A stretch of 64,000 nucleotides of DNA, taken from positions 4,224,001 to 4,288,000 of the forward strand of contig BPGD01000001.1 of the NCBI GenBank assembly GCA_026002855.1. The letters run 5' to 3'. The translations under genes were made by a program, and so were the position numbers. This document shows, piece after piece, positions 49,443 through 59,229 of the stretch; position 1 is the first letter of the stretch, and every line of letters begins with the position of its first letter. Source of the DNA: Bryobacteraceae bacterium (GTDB taxonomy: Bacteria > Acidobacteriota > Terriglobia > Bryobacterales > Bryobacteraceae). Below the pieces are notes generated by a model. That model worked only from the letters and a program-made list of their open reading frames with translations. It did not search any database and was not told where the DNA came from.

Positions 49443-50399
49443 ATGCCGATACTCGAAAGCGGCGAGGAGACCCTCGTCGGCGGGCAGGCGGTGATGGAGG
49501 GCGTCATGATGCGCGCTCCGCACAGCTATGCGACGGCAGTCCGGCGGCCGGACGGACAGGTGGTGATCGACGAACGGCCGCTCCCGAAGCTTTCGGAGAA
49601 GTATCCCGCCTTTCGCCTCCCGATCCTGCGCGGCATCGGCACTCTGGGGCAGGCGATGGCACTGGGCATCAAGGCGCTGCGCTTCTCGGCCGACGTCGCC
49701 ATGCAGGCCGAGGCGGAAGCCGGCGGCGAGCCGGCAGGGGGCCGCCGGAAGGGCGGCGAACTGCCCGGCTGGGTGCTGGCGCTGAACCTGGCTTTTTCGT
49801 TTGTCTTCTTTATCGCCCTCTATAAGTTCGTCCCCCTCTGGATCACGACCAAACTGGAGGGGATCTATCCGGAGCTGCATAACCAGCTCCTGTTTAACGC
49901 TGTTGATGGCGTCATCCGCGTCGCCATCTTCCTGGCTTTTCTCTGGCTGATCTCCCGCTGGGCCGACATCCGCCGCGTCTTTCAGTACCACGGCGCCGAA
50001 CACCGCGTCGTGTTCAACTTCGAAAGCGGCATGCCGGTCAATCTCGGCAATGCGCGGCTGTTCTCCACCTGGCATCCACGCTGCGGCACAAGCTTTCTCC
50101 TGGTGGTGATGCTTGTCTCCGTCGCCGTCTATGCAGTCATTCCGGCGCACGGCTTCCTGCAGCGGATGGCGGTGCGGGTGCTGGCACTGCCGCTGATCGC
50201 CGGCCTCAGCTACGAAGTGATCCGCTACGCCGCCCGCAGGCGCGGGAGCCTGCTGGCGCTGTTCACCGCCCCGGGCCTCTGGCTCCAGCGGATCACCACA
50301 CAGCCGCCTTCGGACAGCCAGACGGAGGTCGCCATTATCGCTCTGGAGCACGCGATGGCGCTCGAAAAGCAGCAGGGCGGAGAGCTGGTGATCGCCTGA
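49443..50399 (+). CDS. DUF1385 membrane protein (YqhQ-like)
   Basis: A 318-residue multi-pass membrane protein. The family opening [17 protein letters not shown] is followed by hydrophobic segments at about 107-127 ([19 protein letters not shown]), 150-170, 215-235 and 240-258, and the conserved [11 protein letters not shown] and [12 protein letters not shown] motifs. Function is unknown; it commonly precedes prfA. An upstream TTG at 49398 with GAGAGAGG could add 15 residues. Its stop overlaps the prfA start by one base. Confidence 0.85.
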   Translation: MPILESGEETLVGGQAVMEGVMMRAPHSYATAVRRPDGQVVIDERPLPKLSEKYPAFRLPILRGIGTLGQAMALGIKALRFSADVAMQAEAEAGGEPAGGRRKGGELPGWVLALNLAFSFVFFIALYKFVPLWITTKLEGIYPELHNQLLFNAVDGVIRVAIFLAFLWLISRWADIRRVFQYHGAEHRVVFNFESGMPVNLGNARLFSTWHPRCGTSFLLVVMLVSVAVYAVIPAHGFLQRMAVRVLALPLIAGLSYEVIRYAARRRGSLLALFTAPGLWLQRITTQPPSDSQTEVAIIALEHAMALEKQQGGELVIA

Positions 50400-51523
50400 T
50401 GGACTTCACCCGGCAACTCGAAGAAGTAGAGCGCAAGTTCGAAGCGCTCACCCGGCAGATGGCCGACCCGGCCGTCATCCAGGACGCCGAGCTGTATCGA
50501 AAGACTGCCAAGGCGCACCGCGACCTGGAAGAGGTCGTCGAGGTCTGGCGCGAGTACAAAAAGGTGGCCGAAGACCTGGCCGGTGCGCGCCTGATGCTCG
50601 AAGAGAAAGACCCCGCTCTGCGCGAGATGGCCGAGGATGAGATCCGGCGGCTGGAACCGCGCGAGCAGGAGCTGATCGAAAAGCTCAAGATCCTGCTTCT
50701 GCCCAGGGACCCCAACGACGAAAGAGACGTGGTGCTCGAAATCCGCGCCGGCGCCGGCGGCGACGAAGCCAGCCTCTTCGCCGCCGAGGTCTTCCGCATG
50801 TACGCCCGTTACGCGGAACGCCAGGGCTGGAAGGTGGAAGTCACTTCGGTGAGCGAGAGCGAGGCGGGCGGCTTCAAGGAAGTGATCGCGCTCATCAGCG
50901 GCGACCGCGTCTACTCGAAGCTGAAATACGAAAGCGGCGTCCACCGCGTGCAGCGCGTTCCGGTGACTGAACAGCAGGGGCGCATCCACACCTCCACCGT
51001 CACCGTGGCCGTTCTGCCGGAGGCCGACGAGGTCGAAATCAGGATCGACCCCAAAGACCTCCGCATCGACACCTTCTGCTCGTCCGGCCCCGGCGGCCAG
51101 AGCGTCAACACCACCTATTCGGCCGTCCGCATCACGCACCTGCCCACCGGCCTCGTCGTCACCTGCCAGGACGAGAAATCGCAGATCAAAAACCGCGCCA
51201 AGGCCGAGCGCGTGCTCCGCTCGCGGCTCTACGAAATGGAGCTCGAAAAGCAGCGGCAGGCCATTGGGGCGGACCGCCGCTCCCAGGTGGGCACGGGCGA
51301 CCGTTCGGAGAAGATCCGTACGTACAACTTCAAGGAGAACCGCGTCACCGACCATCGAATCGGGCTGACGCTGTACCAGCTCGACCGCATCATGGAGGGC
51401 GAGCTCGACCCGCTCATCGACGCCTGTACCACGTATTACAACGCGCAGAAGCTCCGCGAGCAGGCCGAAGCGGCCCAGGCAGCGCAGCATGAACCTTCAG
51501 ACGGCGCTCCGGCAAGGATCTGA
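50399..51523 (+). CDS. prfA: peptide chain release factor 1
   Basis: A 374-residue release factor terminating at UAA and UAG. The GGQ motif (232-234, in [16 protein letters not shown]) is intact, and [20 protein letters not shown] precedes it; the anticodon-mimic loop PVTE lies in this region rather than the SPF of RF2. Starts on the last base of the upstream stop (TGATG). It overlaps prmC by 35 bp, and PrmC methylates the GGQ glutamine, so coupling fits function. Confidence 0.96.
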   Translation: MDFTRQLEEVERKFEALTRQMADPAVIQDAELYRKTAKAHRDLEEVVEVWREYKKVAEDLAGARLMLEEKDPALREMAEDEIRRLEPREQELIEKLKILLLPRDPNDERDVVLEIRAGAGGDEASLFAAEVFRMYARYAERQGWKVEVTSVSESEAGGFKEVIALISGDRVYSKLKYESGVHRVQRVPVTEQQGRIHTSTVTVAVLPEADEVEIRIDPKDLRIDTFCSSGPGGQSVNTTYSAVRITHLPTGLVVTCQDEKSQIKNRAKAERVLRSRLYEMELEKQRQAIGADRRSQVGTGDRSEKIRTYNFKENRVTDHRIGLTLYQLDRIMEGELDPLIDACTTYYNAQKLREQAEAAQAAQHEPSDGAPARI

Positions 51524-52316
51524 AATCCTTTCCGCCGCGGGCATCGGCGAGCCCCGGCTCACCGCCGAAATCCTCCTCTGTCACGCTCTGCGGCGGGATC
51601 GAGCCTGGCTCTACGCGCACCCCGAGCATGAGCTCAGCACGGTCGAATGGATCCATTACGGCCGCTACCTCCACGAACGGCTCCAGCGCAGGCCGCTGCA
51701 GCACATCACCGGAAGGCAGGAGTTCTACGGCCGGGACTTTGAGGTGACTCCCGCAGTCCTGATCCCGCGGCCCGAGACCGAGCATGTGGTCGAGCAGTCG
51801 CTCCGCTCGGCCCCCCAGGCCCGCCGGGTGCTCGACATCGGCACCGGCAGCGGCATTCTCGCCGTCACGCTCGCGCTCGAGCTCGACGCCTGGGCCGTCG
51901 GCACCGACATCAGCCTCGCCGCACTCGACGTGGCCCGCCGCAACGCCCGCCGCCTCCAGGCGCGCGCCGACTTCATTCAGTGCGACCTCGCCTCGGCGCT
52001 CACGGGCCGCTTTGACCTCATCGTCGCCAACCCGCCTTACATTCCGCCGGAGGAGATCGCTGCGCTCCAGCCGGAGGTCCGCGACCATGAGCCGCGCCTG
52101 GCGCTCGATGGCGGCCCGAACGGCACCGCGTTCTATCCGCGCATCGCCGCCGAGGCCGAGCGGCTCCTTGAGCCCGGCGGATGGCTGGTGGTGGAAATCG
52201 GATATCAGGGAGAAGAGGCCGTGCGGTCCGCCTTCGGCCCGGCGTGGTCTGAACTGGCTACGCAACATGATCTGGCCGGCTGGCCCCGGGTGGTGTGCGC
52301 CCGCTATACGCCGTGA
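51489..52316 (+). CDS. prmC: release factor glutamine methyltransferase
   Basis: A 275-residue SAM-dependent methyltransferase acting on Gln234 of RF1 and the equivalent in RF2. An N-terminal helical domain recognises the release factor ([16 protein letters not shown], then [10 protein letters not shown]). The SAM site is [16 protein letters not shown], the active site NPPY (181-184). Length is normal. Overlaps prfA at the start and the dinB start (GTGA) at its stop. Confidence 0.95.
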   Translation: MNLQTALRQGSEILSAAGIGEPRLTAEILLCHALRRDRAWLYAHPEHELSTVEWIHYGRYLHERLQRRPLQHITGRQEFYGRDFEVTPAVLIPRPETEHVVEQSLRSAPQARRVLDIGTGSGILAVTLALELDAWAVGTDISLAALDVARRNARRLQARADFIQCDLASALTGRFDLIVANPPYIPPEEIAALQPEVRDHEPRLALDGGPNGTAFYPRIAAEAERLLEPGGWLVVEIGYQGEEAVRSAFGPAWSELATQHDLAGWPRVVCARYTP

Positions 52317-53566
52317 GGACCATCTTCCACGTCGACATGGACGCCTTCTTCGTCTCGGTCGAGGAGCTCTTCGACCCGCGCCTGAAGGGCAGGCCCGTCG
52401 TAGTCGGCGGCCAGAAGCACGAACGCGGCGTCGTCGCGGCCGCGTCCTATGAGGCCCGCCGTTACGGCGTTCACTCGGCCATGCCGCTGCGCACGGCCGC
52501 GCGGCTCTGCCCTCACGCGATCTTTCTGGACGGACACCCGGAACGCTACCGCGAATACTCGCACCGCGTGCACGAGGTGCTGAACGAATTCACTCCCCGC
52601 GTCTCCATGGCCAGTGTCGACGAGGCCTATCTCGACATGACCGGCACCGAACGGCTCTGGGGGCCGCCGCTGCGCGCCGCCACGCGGCTTCATGAGCGGA
52701 TGAAGGAGGCCACCGGCCTGAACTGCTCCATCGGCGTTGCCACTTCGAAGATGCTCGCCAAGGTCTGCTCGGACTTCGCCAAGCCAAACGGCATCGCCTG
52801 GGTGCCGCCCGGCATGGAAGCGGCCTTTCTGGCGCCGCTCGACGTGGGCCGCATTCCTGGCGTGGGCCAAGTGACCGCCCGGCGCCTGCGTGAAATGGGT
52901 ATCCGCCGCGTCGGCGACCTTGCGCGGCTGGATGAGGACTTCCTCCTCCGCCGTTTCGGCCGGTGGGGGCTCGCCCTGGCTGGCAAGGCGCGCGGCGCCG
53001 ATGCAGGCGCCTGGTTCGAAACCGACATTGGCGCTTACGAAGACCCGAAAAGCATCTCCCACGAGCACACCTTCCCTGAGGACGTGCGCGATCCGCAGCT
53101 TCTGGAAGCCACCCTGGCACGGCAGGCCGAAAAAGTGGGCCGCCGCCTTCGCGAGCACGCCCTGTTTGCCCGCACGATCGAGCTGAAGCTGCGTTATTCA
53201 GACTTCACCACGCTCAGCCGCTCGCAGACGCTCCCCGAAGCGACCGACCTCGACGCCGATCTCATCGCCGTTTCCCGGGATCTGTTCCGCCGGGCCTGGA
53301 AAACCGCCTCGCCCGTCCGCCTCATCGGCATGGGCGTTTCCGGCCTGAGCGCGGCGCAGGGCCAGGTATCGCTGCTCGAAGCCGAAAAGAAACAAAGAGC
53401 CCGCGCCGCCCTCGCCGCCGTCGACCGGATCCGCGACCGGTTCGGAGAAAAAATCGTCCAGACTGCGGCTGCAATTCCGGGAGAACACGCCGAAAAGGTG
53501 CACGAAAACCCGGCGGGCCTCCCAGGAAAATCACCGCGGGGAAAAGAACGGCCCGGAAAAATCTGA
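52313..53566 (+). CDS. dinB: DNA polymerase IV (Y-family)
   Basis: A 417-residue error-prone polymerase. Palm motif FHVDMDAFFVSVEEL with the first metal Asp; second acidic pair in SMASVDEAYLDMTG; SIGVATSKMLAKVCSD; helix-hairpin-helix IPGVGQVTARRL; little-finger domain to about residue 350. The tail (AEKKQRARAALAAVDR to the Lys/Pro-rich end) lacks an obvious beta-clamp motif apart from QVSLLE near 352, which resembles one. The GTG at 52313 overlaps the prmC stop; an in-frame GTG at 52295 adds six residues. Confidence 0.94.
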   Translation: MRTIFHVDMDAFFVSVEELFDPRLKGRPVVVGGQKHERGVVAAASYEARRYGVHSAMPLRTAARLCPHAIFLDGHPERYREYSHRVHEVLNEFTPRVSMASVDEAYLDMTGTERLWGPPLRAATRLHERMKEATGLNCSIGVATSKMLAKVCSDFAKPNGIAWVPPGMEAAFLAPLDVGRIPGVGQVTARRLREMGIRRVGDLARLDEDFLLRRFGRWGLALAGKARGADAGAWFETDIGAYEDPKSISHEHTFPEDVRDPQLLEATLARQAEKVGRRLREHALFARTIELKLRYSDFTTLSRSQTLPEATDLDADLIAVSRDLFRRAWKTASPVRLIGMGVSGLSAAQGQVSLLEAEKKQRARAALAAVDRIRDRFGEKIVQTAAAIPGEHAEKVHENPAGLPGKSPRGKERPGKI

Positions 53567-53597
53567 GCGCTCGGCCTGCGCAACGTCGTGACAACCG

Positions 53598-54821
53598 TCA
53601 GCGCTGCGCCGCGGCCGCCTCCACCCGCGCCTCCGACGCCGCCTGCGCTGAACGCCAGCTCCACCAGGCCGCCGCCAGCGAAAATACGGCGCCGCTCCAG
53701 TACGGTGCGCCCGGCCCGAGATGGTCGAACACCGCGCCGGCCCACACCGGACCGGCGATCCGGGTCAGGCTGGAAGCGGACTGCGCCGTGCCGAGCAGCG
53801 CGCCCTGCTCATCGGCGCCCGCGCGGCGCGAAATCATTCCGGTGAGCGCCGGCGCGGCCAGCCCGTAGCCGAGGGCCGAAAGGGCCACGGAAACATAGAG
53901 CATCCAGACGGCGCCCGCAGCCGCCGCCGCGGCGAAGCCCGCGGCGAACAGCATGCTTCCGGCCACCGCCAGCCTCGTCTCGGAGGTCTTCTTCGTGAGC
54001 CTTCTCAGCAGGAACCCCTGCGTGACGGCCGCCATCAGGCCGAGGAAGGCGAACAGCACGGCGTTGCCGCTGGCATCGAGTCCGAAGCGAACGTGCGTAA
54101 ACACAGGGAAATTCGTTTGCAGGCCCGCCATGGCAAAGTTGAGCGCGAACGTGGCCAGAATCAACCCGCGAAAGGCAGGGCGGCCCAGGGCCGAGCCGAT
54201 CTGCCCCAACGGGTTGAGATCTCGCCAGCTCACCTTCCGCGCCGTCCGGCGCTCCACTGGCAGCGTTTCGCGAAGCGTCGTGGCCGCCACCGCCAGGGTC
54301 AACAGCGAAAGGACGCCCGAGGCGTAAGCGGGCGCCGACAGGCTCACCCTGCTCAAGGCCCCGCCCAGCGCCGGCCCGAGAATGAAGCCTAGGCCGAAGG
54401 CCGCGCCGATCAGTCCGAAGTTCTTCGCGCGGTCCCGGGGCTCGCTGATGTCAGCAATATAAGCCTGCGCCGTCGTCACCGAACCGCCCGCAAAACCGGA
54501 CAGCAGCCGCGCGGCGAACAGCACCGGCAGCGACCACGCCGCGCCAAACAGGAAGTAGCTCGCTGCCGTGCCCGCCAGGCAGCCGAGCAGCACCGGCCGC
54601 CGCCCGCGGCGGTCCGACCACGCGCCCAGAAAGGGCGCCGCCACGAACTGCGCCGCCGAAAAGGCCAGCGCCAGCAGCCCGACCGTGAGCGCGTCGGCGC
54701 GGTGGGGCCTGACGATGAACGGGATCACCGGCACGAGGATCCCCGCGCCCATCAGATCGAGAAACACGATCAGAAAGATCGCCCCCAGCGCGCCGCGCGC
54801 CGGCTGCTGCCGACCATCCAC
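53598..54821 (-). CDS. major facilitator superfamily transporter (TetA-like)
   Basis: A 407-residue membrane protein with about 12 hydrophobic segments in two halves. The loop 2-3 motif [14 protein letters not shown] and the N-terminal [20 protein letters not shown] are typical of the drug:proton antiporter-1 group that includes TetA. It likely exports a small hydrophobic compound. No regulator is adjacent. It converges with dinB (31 bp apart). Confidence 0.88.
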   Translation of the reverse strand: MDGRQQPARGALGAIFLIVFLDLMGAGILVPVIPFIVRPHRADALTVGLLALAFSAAQFVAAPFLGAWSDRRGRRPVLLGCLAGTAASYFLFGAAWSLPVLFAARLLSGFAGGSVTTAQAYIADISEPRDRAKNFGLIGAAFGLGFILGPALGGALSRVSLSAPAYASGVLSLLTLAVAATTLRETLPVERRTARKVSWRDLNPLGQIGSALGRPAFRGLILATFALNFAMAGLQTNFPVFTHVRFGLDASGNAVLFAFLGLMAAVTQGFLLRRLTKKTSETRLAVAGSMLFAAGFAAAAAAGAVWMLYVSVALSALGYGLAAPALTGMISRRAGADEQGALLGTAQSASSLTRIAGPVWAGAVFDHLGPGAPYWSGAVFSLAAAWWSWRSAQAASEARVEAAAAQR

Positions 54822-54900
54822 GTTTCCATCGTCTCACGGTTTGCACGCGCGGCATGGATGCCGCGGCCCACGCCCGCTGACCGTGCGAAAATCCGGAAAA

Positions 54901-55380
54901 ATGCCGCTGCTGACGCTGCTCGTCAACGGCACGCCGCGTTCGGCCCGCGTGCGGTCGGGCGCCTCGTTGCTCGAGTTCCTTCATGACGGCCTCGGAATCA
55001 GCGGCGTTCGGCCGGGCTGTCAGGACGGAGTCTGCGGTGCATGCACGGTGATTGTCGAAGGCAGGCCGGTGCGGTCCTGCATGATCGCTGCACGGTCCTG
55101 TTCCACCAGGCCCATCGTGACACTGGAAGGGCTCTCCAGCGGCGGCCGGCTCCATCCCGTGCAGTGGGCTTTCCTGCGTCACGGCGCGCTTCGCTGCGGA
55201 TTCTGCACGCCCGGCCTGATCCTGAAAGCGGCCGCGCTGCTCGATGACCCTCGAGCCAGGATCACCCGCCGGCGGCTCCGCCAGATCGTGGGGACCCATG
55301 TCTGCTTCTGCGGGATGAAACCGAAAATCCGCGAAGCCCTGGAAGATGCCGCTCGCAGCATGGGCAGGCTCCGCGAGTAA
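54901..55380 (+). CDS. (2Fe-2S)-binding protein, xanthine-oxidase-family small subunit type
   Basis: A 159-residue two-cluster ferredoxin-like protein. The plant-type cluster has CQDGVCGACTV with a fourth Cys after about 12 residues (VRSC). The second all-helical cluster has GALRCGFCTPG and a terminal CFCGM, where most relatives have CRCG. Such proteins feed electrons between a molybdenum hydroxylase subunit and an FAD partner; neither is encoded nearby. A GTG at 54883 in frame is an alternative start. It is divergent from the MFS gene. Confidence 0.85.
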   Translation: MPLLTLLVNGTPRSARVRSGASLLEFLHDGLGISGVRPGCQDGVCGACTVIVEGRPVRSCMIAARSCSTRPIVTLEGLSSGGRLHPVQWAFLRHGALRCGFCTPGLILKAAALLDDPRARITRRRLRQIVGTHVCFCGMKPKIREALEDAARSMGRLRE

Positions 55381-55517
55381 CGCCACATGGCAGCAGGAAA
55401 ATGCAGGCGATTTTTCTGGAGAACCGCTGAATTTTCTGAGGCAATTCACATTCATGGATTCGCCGCAGCCGGCGCCTTCTGACCCGTAAGACGGCCGCAT
55501 TGGGGGATCATCGGAAC

Positions 55518-56207
55518 ATGGGAAACACAGCACTGGTCACCGGGGCAAACCGCGGCATCGGACTCGCCGTTGCGCGCCGCCTGGCCGAACTGGGCCATTT
55601 CGTTTTTCTCGGATCCCGCGACTGGCAGGCCGGTCATGAGGCGGCCGCCGCGCTTCGCCGGCTGGGACTCCAAGCCCGGCCGCTGCGCCTGGATCTTGCC
55701 GATGCCGCCAGCATCGACGCGGCCGTGGCCGAAGCCGCCACTTCCGGCCACACCATCGAGATTCTCATCAATAACGCCGGCGTCCTTCATGAAAAACCAC
55801 TGCTCGAGCTGACGGATGCCGAGATCGCCGAATCCATCGCAGTCCACCTCACCGGGCCGCTGCGCCTTGTGCAGCGGCTCGCGCCCGCCATGGCGGCCCG
55901 GGGCTACGGTCGCATCGTGAACGTGTCGTCGGGATGGGGCTCGTTCGCGGAAGGCATGGGCGGACCGGGCCTGTACGGCGTCACCAAGGCGGCGCTGAAC
56001 GCGCTCACCGTCCGTCTGGCCCACGAGCTGCCCGGGACGATCAAGGTCAACGCGATGTGCCCGGGCTGGGTGCGGACACGGATGGGCGGCGATGCCGCGC
56101 CCCGCACGCCCGAAGAAGGCGCCGACACAGCCGTATGGCTCGCCACCCTGCCCCCCGATGGCCCAACGGGCGGCTTCTTCCGCGACCGCCAACTCATCCC
56201 CTGGTAA
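55518..56207 (+). CDS. short-chain dehydrogenase/reductase (carbonyl reductase-like)
   Basis: A 229-residue Rossmann oxidoreductase. Cofactor motif [19 protein letters not shown] (residues about 86-89), catalytic Ser in [10 protein letters not shown], and YGVTK (Tyr and Lys). The spacing and SSGWGSF resemble carbonyl reductase-type SDRs. It would reduce a carbonyl using NADPH. ATG 55518 is preferred over TTG 55500. It is the last ordinary gene before the decayed insertion region. Confidence 0.88.
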   Translation: MGNTALVTGANRGIGLAVARRLAELGHFVFLGSRDWQAGHEAAAALRRLGLQARPLRLDLADAASIDAAVAEAATSGHTIEILINNAGVLHEKPLLELTDAEIAESIAVHLTGPLRLVQRLAPAMAARGYGRIVNVSSGWGSFAEGMGGPGLYGVTKAALNALTVRLAHELPGTIKVNAMCPGWVRTRMGGDAAPRTPEEGADTAVWLATLPPDGPTGGFFRDRQLIPW

Positions 56208-56221
56208 GACAGGGCCGCCCT

Positions 56222-56248
56222 CTTCCATCTGCGCGTGGAAGATGGAAG
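56222..56248 (+). terminator. hairpin after the SDR gene
   Basis: CTTCCATCT (56222-56230) and AGATGGAAG (56240-56248) are perfect inverse complements with a 9-base loop, 14 bp after the SDR stop codon. No T-tract follows directly. Confidence 0.45.
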
Positions 56249-56638
56249 GAAAGGCTTGGTGGCGAAGGTGGGGGTCGATGCCGTCATTTCGTTACGTTAT
56301 TGCCTGTCTGTAGCTTACGAGACAACATTCGCCCCTCAATTGTTTGCGCCAGGGACAATTTTCTCTCGCGTGCCTGATTTTGGCTGCTTCGGGACATGAG
56401 GATCGACACCAAACCGACACCAAGAATCGCGCAAGCCATTTCTCTTCAGTGGCTTCGAAAAATTCGTTCGCAGCCACAGAGTTGCAGTTATCAATCGGCC
56501 AGACCGCTGTCTGCCTCACGTCCGTCCGCAACCGGGCCGGACTGGTCTCAGTCTTCATCCAGGGCCCGCCTGCCGGCCGCAATGGCCATCCCACCCACGG
56601 TGACTCGGCAGGCTGAGCCAGACGCAGGATCCTCCAGA
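56249..56638. other. intergenic stretch left of the IS21-type element
   Basis: About 390 bp with lower GC than its surroundings. Open frames occur on both strands but none has a ribosome-binding site or recognisable product. No tRNA or attachment-site-like direct repeat was seen. Confidence 0.45.
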
Positions 56639-56666
56639 TGTCAAGGGAGCAGTAGAAAGGAACCAC
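56639..56666 (+). repeat. left terminal inverted repeat of the IS21-type element
   Basis: It begins TGTCAAGGGAGCAGTAGAAA and ends ACCAC. It pairs with the right repeat at 19 of 28 positions and keeps the TG end dinucleotide of the IS21 family. Confidence 0.65.
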
Positions 56667-56875
56667 CGGGGCGGTGCAGAAGGGGACCACTTCAAGCCGG
56701 TCAGAGAGCCAGGGTATTCGCTTGGGGGACCAGCTGGAGCGGAGCCCTGCAAGGCCGGAGGCCGAGCGTTGAGGGCGAAGAAGAAGCCGGCCCCAAAACG
56801 CGGCCGCCTCGCCGTCCTCCCGTCCGGCTACTTTGTCGTGTCTGCCGCCCACTTCTGTTTGCCGGTCTTCAACCG

Positions 56876-57022
56876 CTAGCTTTCGCCGTTCATTTCCAAT
56901 ATGTGGACGTGGTGCGTCAGCCGGTCCAGCAGCGCCCCGGTCAGCCGTTCTGACCCCAGCACCTCGGTCCACTCGGCAACCGGGAGATTGCTCGTCACCA
57001 GTGTCGAGCCGCGCTCATAACG
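56876..57022 (-). pseudogene. istB: istB 3' remnant (frameshifted)
   Basis: In the frame shifted by one base from the fused gene, the reverse strand reads RYERGSTLVTSNLPVAEWTE and continues through GSERLTGALLDRLTHHVHIL to a TAG at 56878-56876. This is the C-terminus of the IS21 helper ATPase IstB. A one-base deletion around 57021-57025 separates it from the upstream IstB part inside the fused frame. Confidence 0.8.
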
Positions 57023-58359
57023 CGGCTGAAGACCTCAAAGAGCATCTCGGCGCCGGTCTTCGACAGCGGCACAAAACCCGGTTCATAGACAATCAGCAGT
57101 TCCTGCCGCTGCAGGTGTTTCTGGAAGCGCAGCAGCCGCCTCTCATCGCGCGCTTCCATCAACTCGTGCACCAGCGCCGCCGTCGTGAACCGCGCGCGCA
57201 CCCCGCGCTGGCAAGCCGCTAGGTCCAGCGCATTGGTCTTCTGCTCGAGCAGCGCCAGGGAGTGCAGCGGATCGAAGATCATCTCTTCACGGTCGTAACT
57301 GCGCCGGTGCCGGGCAATCACCTCACTGCCGCAACGGATGACCACTTCCCACACGAAGGCCTTCAGCATCACCCGCTGGTGTGCGAAGCGCACCGGCACC
57401 GAATCGTCATTGGTGTCATGGCGCACCAACGCCTGGGAACTTGCGCGGGTGGCCCGCTTCTCGCACGCTTCGTACGGCGCCGCTGGCAGAGGCAGCAGTT
57501 TCTCCCGGTCCCGTTCGAACCGCTCGCCTATTGTCTCCTTCTCGCCCCGAAGCTTCCGTCCCCGCCTCTTCCGGCACTGCCTGAGTAGCTGCGCGTTCAA
57601 CTCCTCCCAGCTCGCGGCGTGCGGCACAGGAACCATGAAGTTGCGCCGCACATAGCCCACCAACCCCTCCACGTTGCCCTTGCCCGGCCGCCCGAACTTC
57701 GCCTCAAACAGGTAGTGCGACTTCAGCCGGCTGAACTCCTCGGTCGCTTTGCGCTCCCCATCGCCGGTGATCTTCGCCACCGCGATGCCGGTGTTGTCGT
57801 ACAACATCGTCCGCGGCACTCCGCCAAAATAGGCAAACGCCCGATTATGCCCCTCGCAGAACGACTCCGTATTCTCGGCCGGAAACGCCATCACGAAGGC
57901 GTCATCGGAATGCGGCAGGTCCACGCACAGGAAGCGCCCTTTCTGCTCCACTCCGCCGATCACCGCCAGCGCCTCGCCGAAGTCGGCTTGCGCATCTCCG
58001 GGCGGGTGAGCCAGCGGCACAAACACTTCCTTGTGCCGGAGCAGCGCGTCTCTCACGAAGTCCTTCACAATCGTGTAGCCGCCCGTGATGGCGTGCTCAT
58101 CCTTCAGCCGGTCGTAGATCCGCCTGGATGTGTGCCGCTGCTTCTTCGGCCTGGCTTCGTCCTCTTCCAGGATCTGGTCGATGAATCCTGGCCACGGACC
58201 GAGCTTCGGCCTCGCCACCGGCTTCTTCCGTTGATACCCAGGCGGCGCCGAAAACTCCAGCATCCTCCGGATCGTCTTGCGCGACAGGCCAAACTCCCGC
58301 GCCGCCTGGCGCTGGCTCATCCCCTCTACCTGCACTGCCCGGCGCACACGTCCATACAC
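56995..58359 (-). pseudogene. istA: IS21-family transposase istA fused to istB by deletion
   Basis: A 454-residue frame. Residues 1-378 are IstA: an HTH (MSQRQAAREFGLSRKTIRRM), and the DDE catalytic region with Asp126 (ADFGEA), Asp188 (LYDNTG) and Glu231. At about residue 378-382 (near nucleotide 57220) the sequence jumps into IstB (AACQRGVRARFTTAALVHEL) and continues to LSKTGAEMLFEVFSR before a frameshift ends it. The IstA C-terminus and the IstB N-terminus with its Walker A site are missing, and the Walker B region reads VYEPGF instead of the usual VDELGF. Confidence 0.82.
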
Positions 58360-58478
58360 TTACACTTTCTACACCTCCCAGGTGCCGCAAAAAACACACT
58401 GAACCTATATTGTTTGATTCGCTTGCCAGGGGTGGTCTACTTTTCGACCGCCGCCAGCCGCCGCTCACGCGGCGCTAT

Positions 58479-58506
58479 GTGGTCTATTATTGCTCCGCCC
58501 TTGATA
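58479..58506 (-). repeat. right terminal inverted repeat of the IS21-type element
   Basis: Read on the reverse strand it begins TATCAAGGGCGGAGCAATAA and ends ACCAC. The second base is A instead of G, a change in the terminal dinucleotide that would impair transposition. Confidence 0.65.
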
Positions 58507-58679
58507 CCTTTTCCGGGACATAGAGGCCTCTCTCAATCTCCGCCGGCGCCCCCTGCACCCATCCATCCCGGCTCATGCCGCCTACCGGCCGACATAGAAA
58601 AAAAGACCCGGAATCCCTCTTGACACACAAAAAAAAAGCGCACACTGAGACCGAAGGAATTGATTGCGGGGGTCCCCAA

Positions 58680-59228
58680 ATGCGGATCTTCTTCGCGTTG
58701 CTTCTCCTTCAGCCCATTTCTACCGGCCAAAGAAAGCCGCCCGAACCTCCACCGACTTTCTTCCTGATGCCTGCGCCGTTGGAGGTGCAAACGAGGGCTG
58801 TGTACGAAATCTTCCTGGAATCCGTCCGGCTCCGGGAAGCCATGCCATCCTCACGTATCTCTGGCGCGGCGCAGCCGGAGACTCCACTCGAGAGTCTGCG
58901 GAAATCCCTCGGCCTGGAAACAGACGCCTGGCAGCTGGTCCGGCAGACCGCCGGGTGGTTGCACGCCGTGCTCGAAGAGAACCACCGGCGGGGACGCTCC
59001 GTGTTGGAGAGCTCGGCCCTCCCGGCGGCGCAGCGGCTGCAGGAGATGGACCGGCTTTGGGCGCAGAGGCAGAGGGCAATCGATGAAGCGGTGGAGAGCC
59101 TGCGGATTGCGGTCGGCCCAGCCCGATTCGCGGAGTTCGACCAGAGGGTGCGGGCCATGGTGATGCCGGGTTTGCGGCCGCGGTACGTGGCGGCGCCGCC
59201 CTGGACGGAAGCAGGAAGGAGGAAGTGA
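58680..59228 (+). CDS. secreted helical protein of unknown function
   Basis: A 182-residue protein with a short leader (RIFFALLLLQPISTGQ). A proline-rich stretch follows, then alpha-helices with heptad character (LRKSLGLETDAWQLVRQTAG; RLQEMDRLWAQRQRAIDEAV) and ARFAEFDQRVRAM. The pattern resembles Spy/CpxP-like or other periplasmic helical proteins, but no LTxxQ motif is clear. A TTGACA hexamer lies 60 bp upstream (58620-58625) with no obvious -10 partner. The stop is one base before the next start, so this is gene one of a three-gene unit. Confidence 0.65.
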   Translation: MRIFFALLLLQPISTGQRKPPEPPPTFFLMPAPLEVQTRAVYEIFLESVRLREAMPSSRISGAAQPETPLESLRKSLGLETDAWQLVRQTAGWLHAVLEENHRRGRSVLESSALPAAQRLQEMDRLWAQRQRAIDEAVESLRIAVGPARFAEFDQRVRAMVMPGLRPRYVAAPPWTEAGRRK

Positions 59229-59229
59229 A

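Larger units (their letters stand above)
56639..58506 (-). mobile_element. decayed IS21-type insertion sequence
   Basis: An element of about 1.87 kb bounded by imperfect terminal inverted repeats: 56639-56666 against the reverse complement of 58479-58506 match at 19 of 28 positions without gaps, sharing TCAAGGG and ACCAC. The left end starts TG as expected for IS21; the right end has TA where CA is expected. It encodes a single reverse-strand frame derived from istA and istB by internal deletion. No target duplication is evident. Intact relatives are about 2.4-2.6 kb. The copy is almost certainly immobile. Confidence 0.8.

Noticed and set aside
56344-56616. Forward frame of 90 codons left of the IS21-type element
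   Set aside because: No ribosome-binding site, no recognisable product, and a competing open frame on the other strand.
58620-58648. TTGACA as promoter -35 for the secreted trio
   Set aside because: No -10-like hexamer at 16-18 bp spacing, so it was not listed as a promoter.
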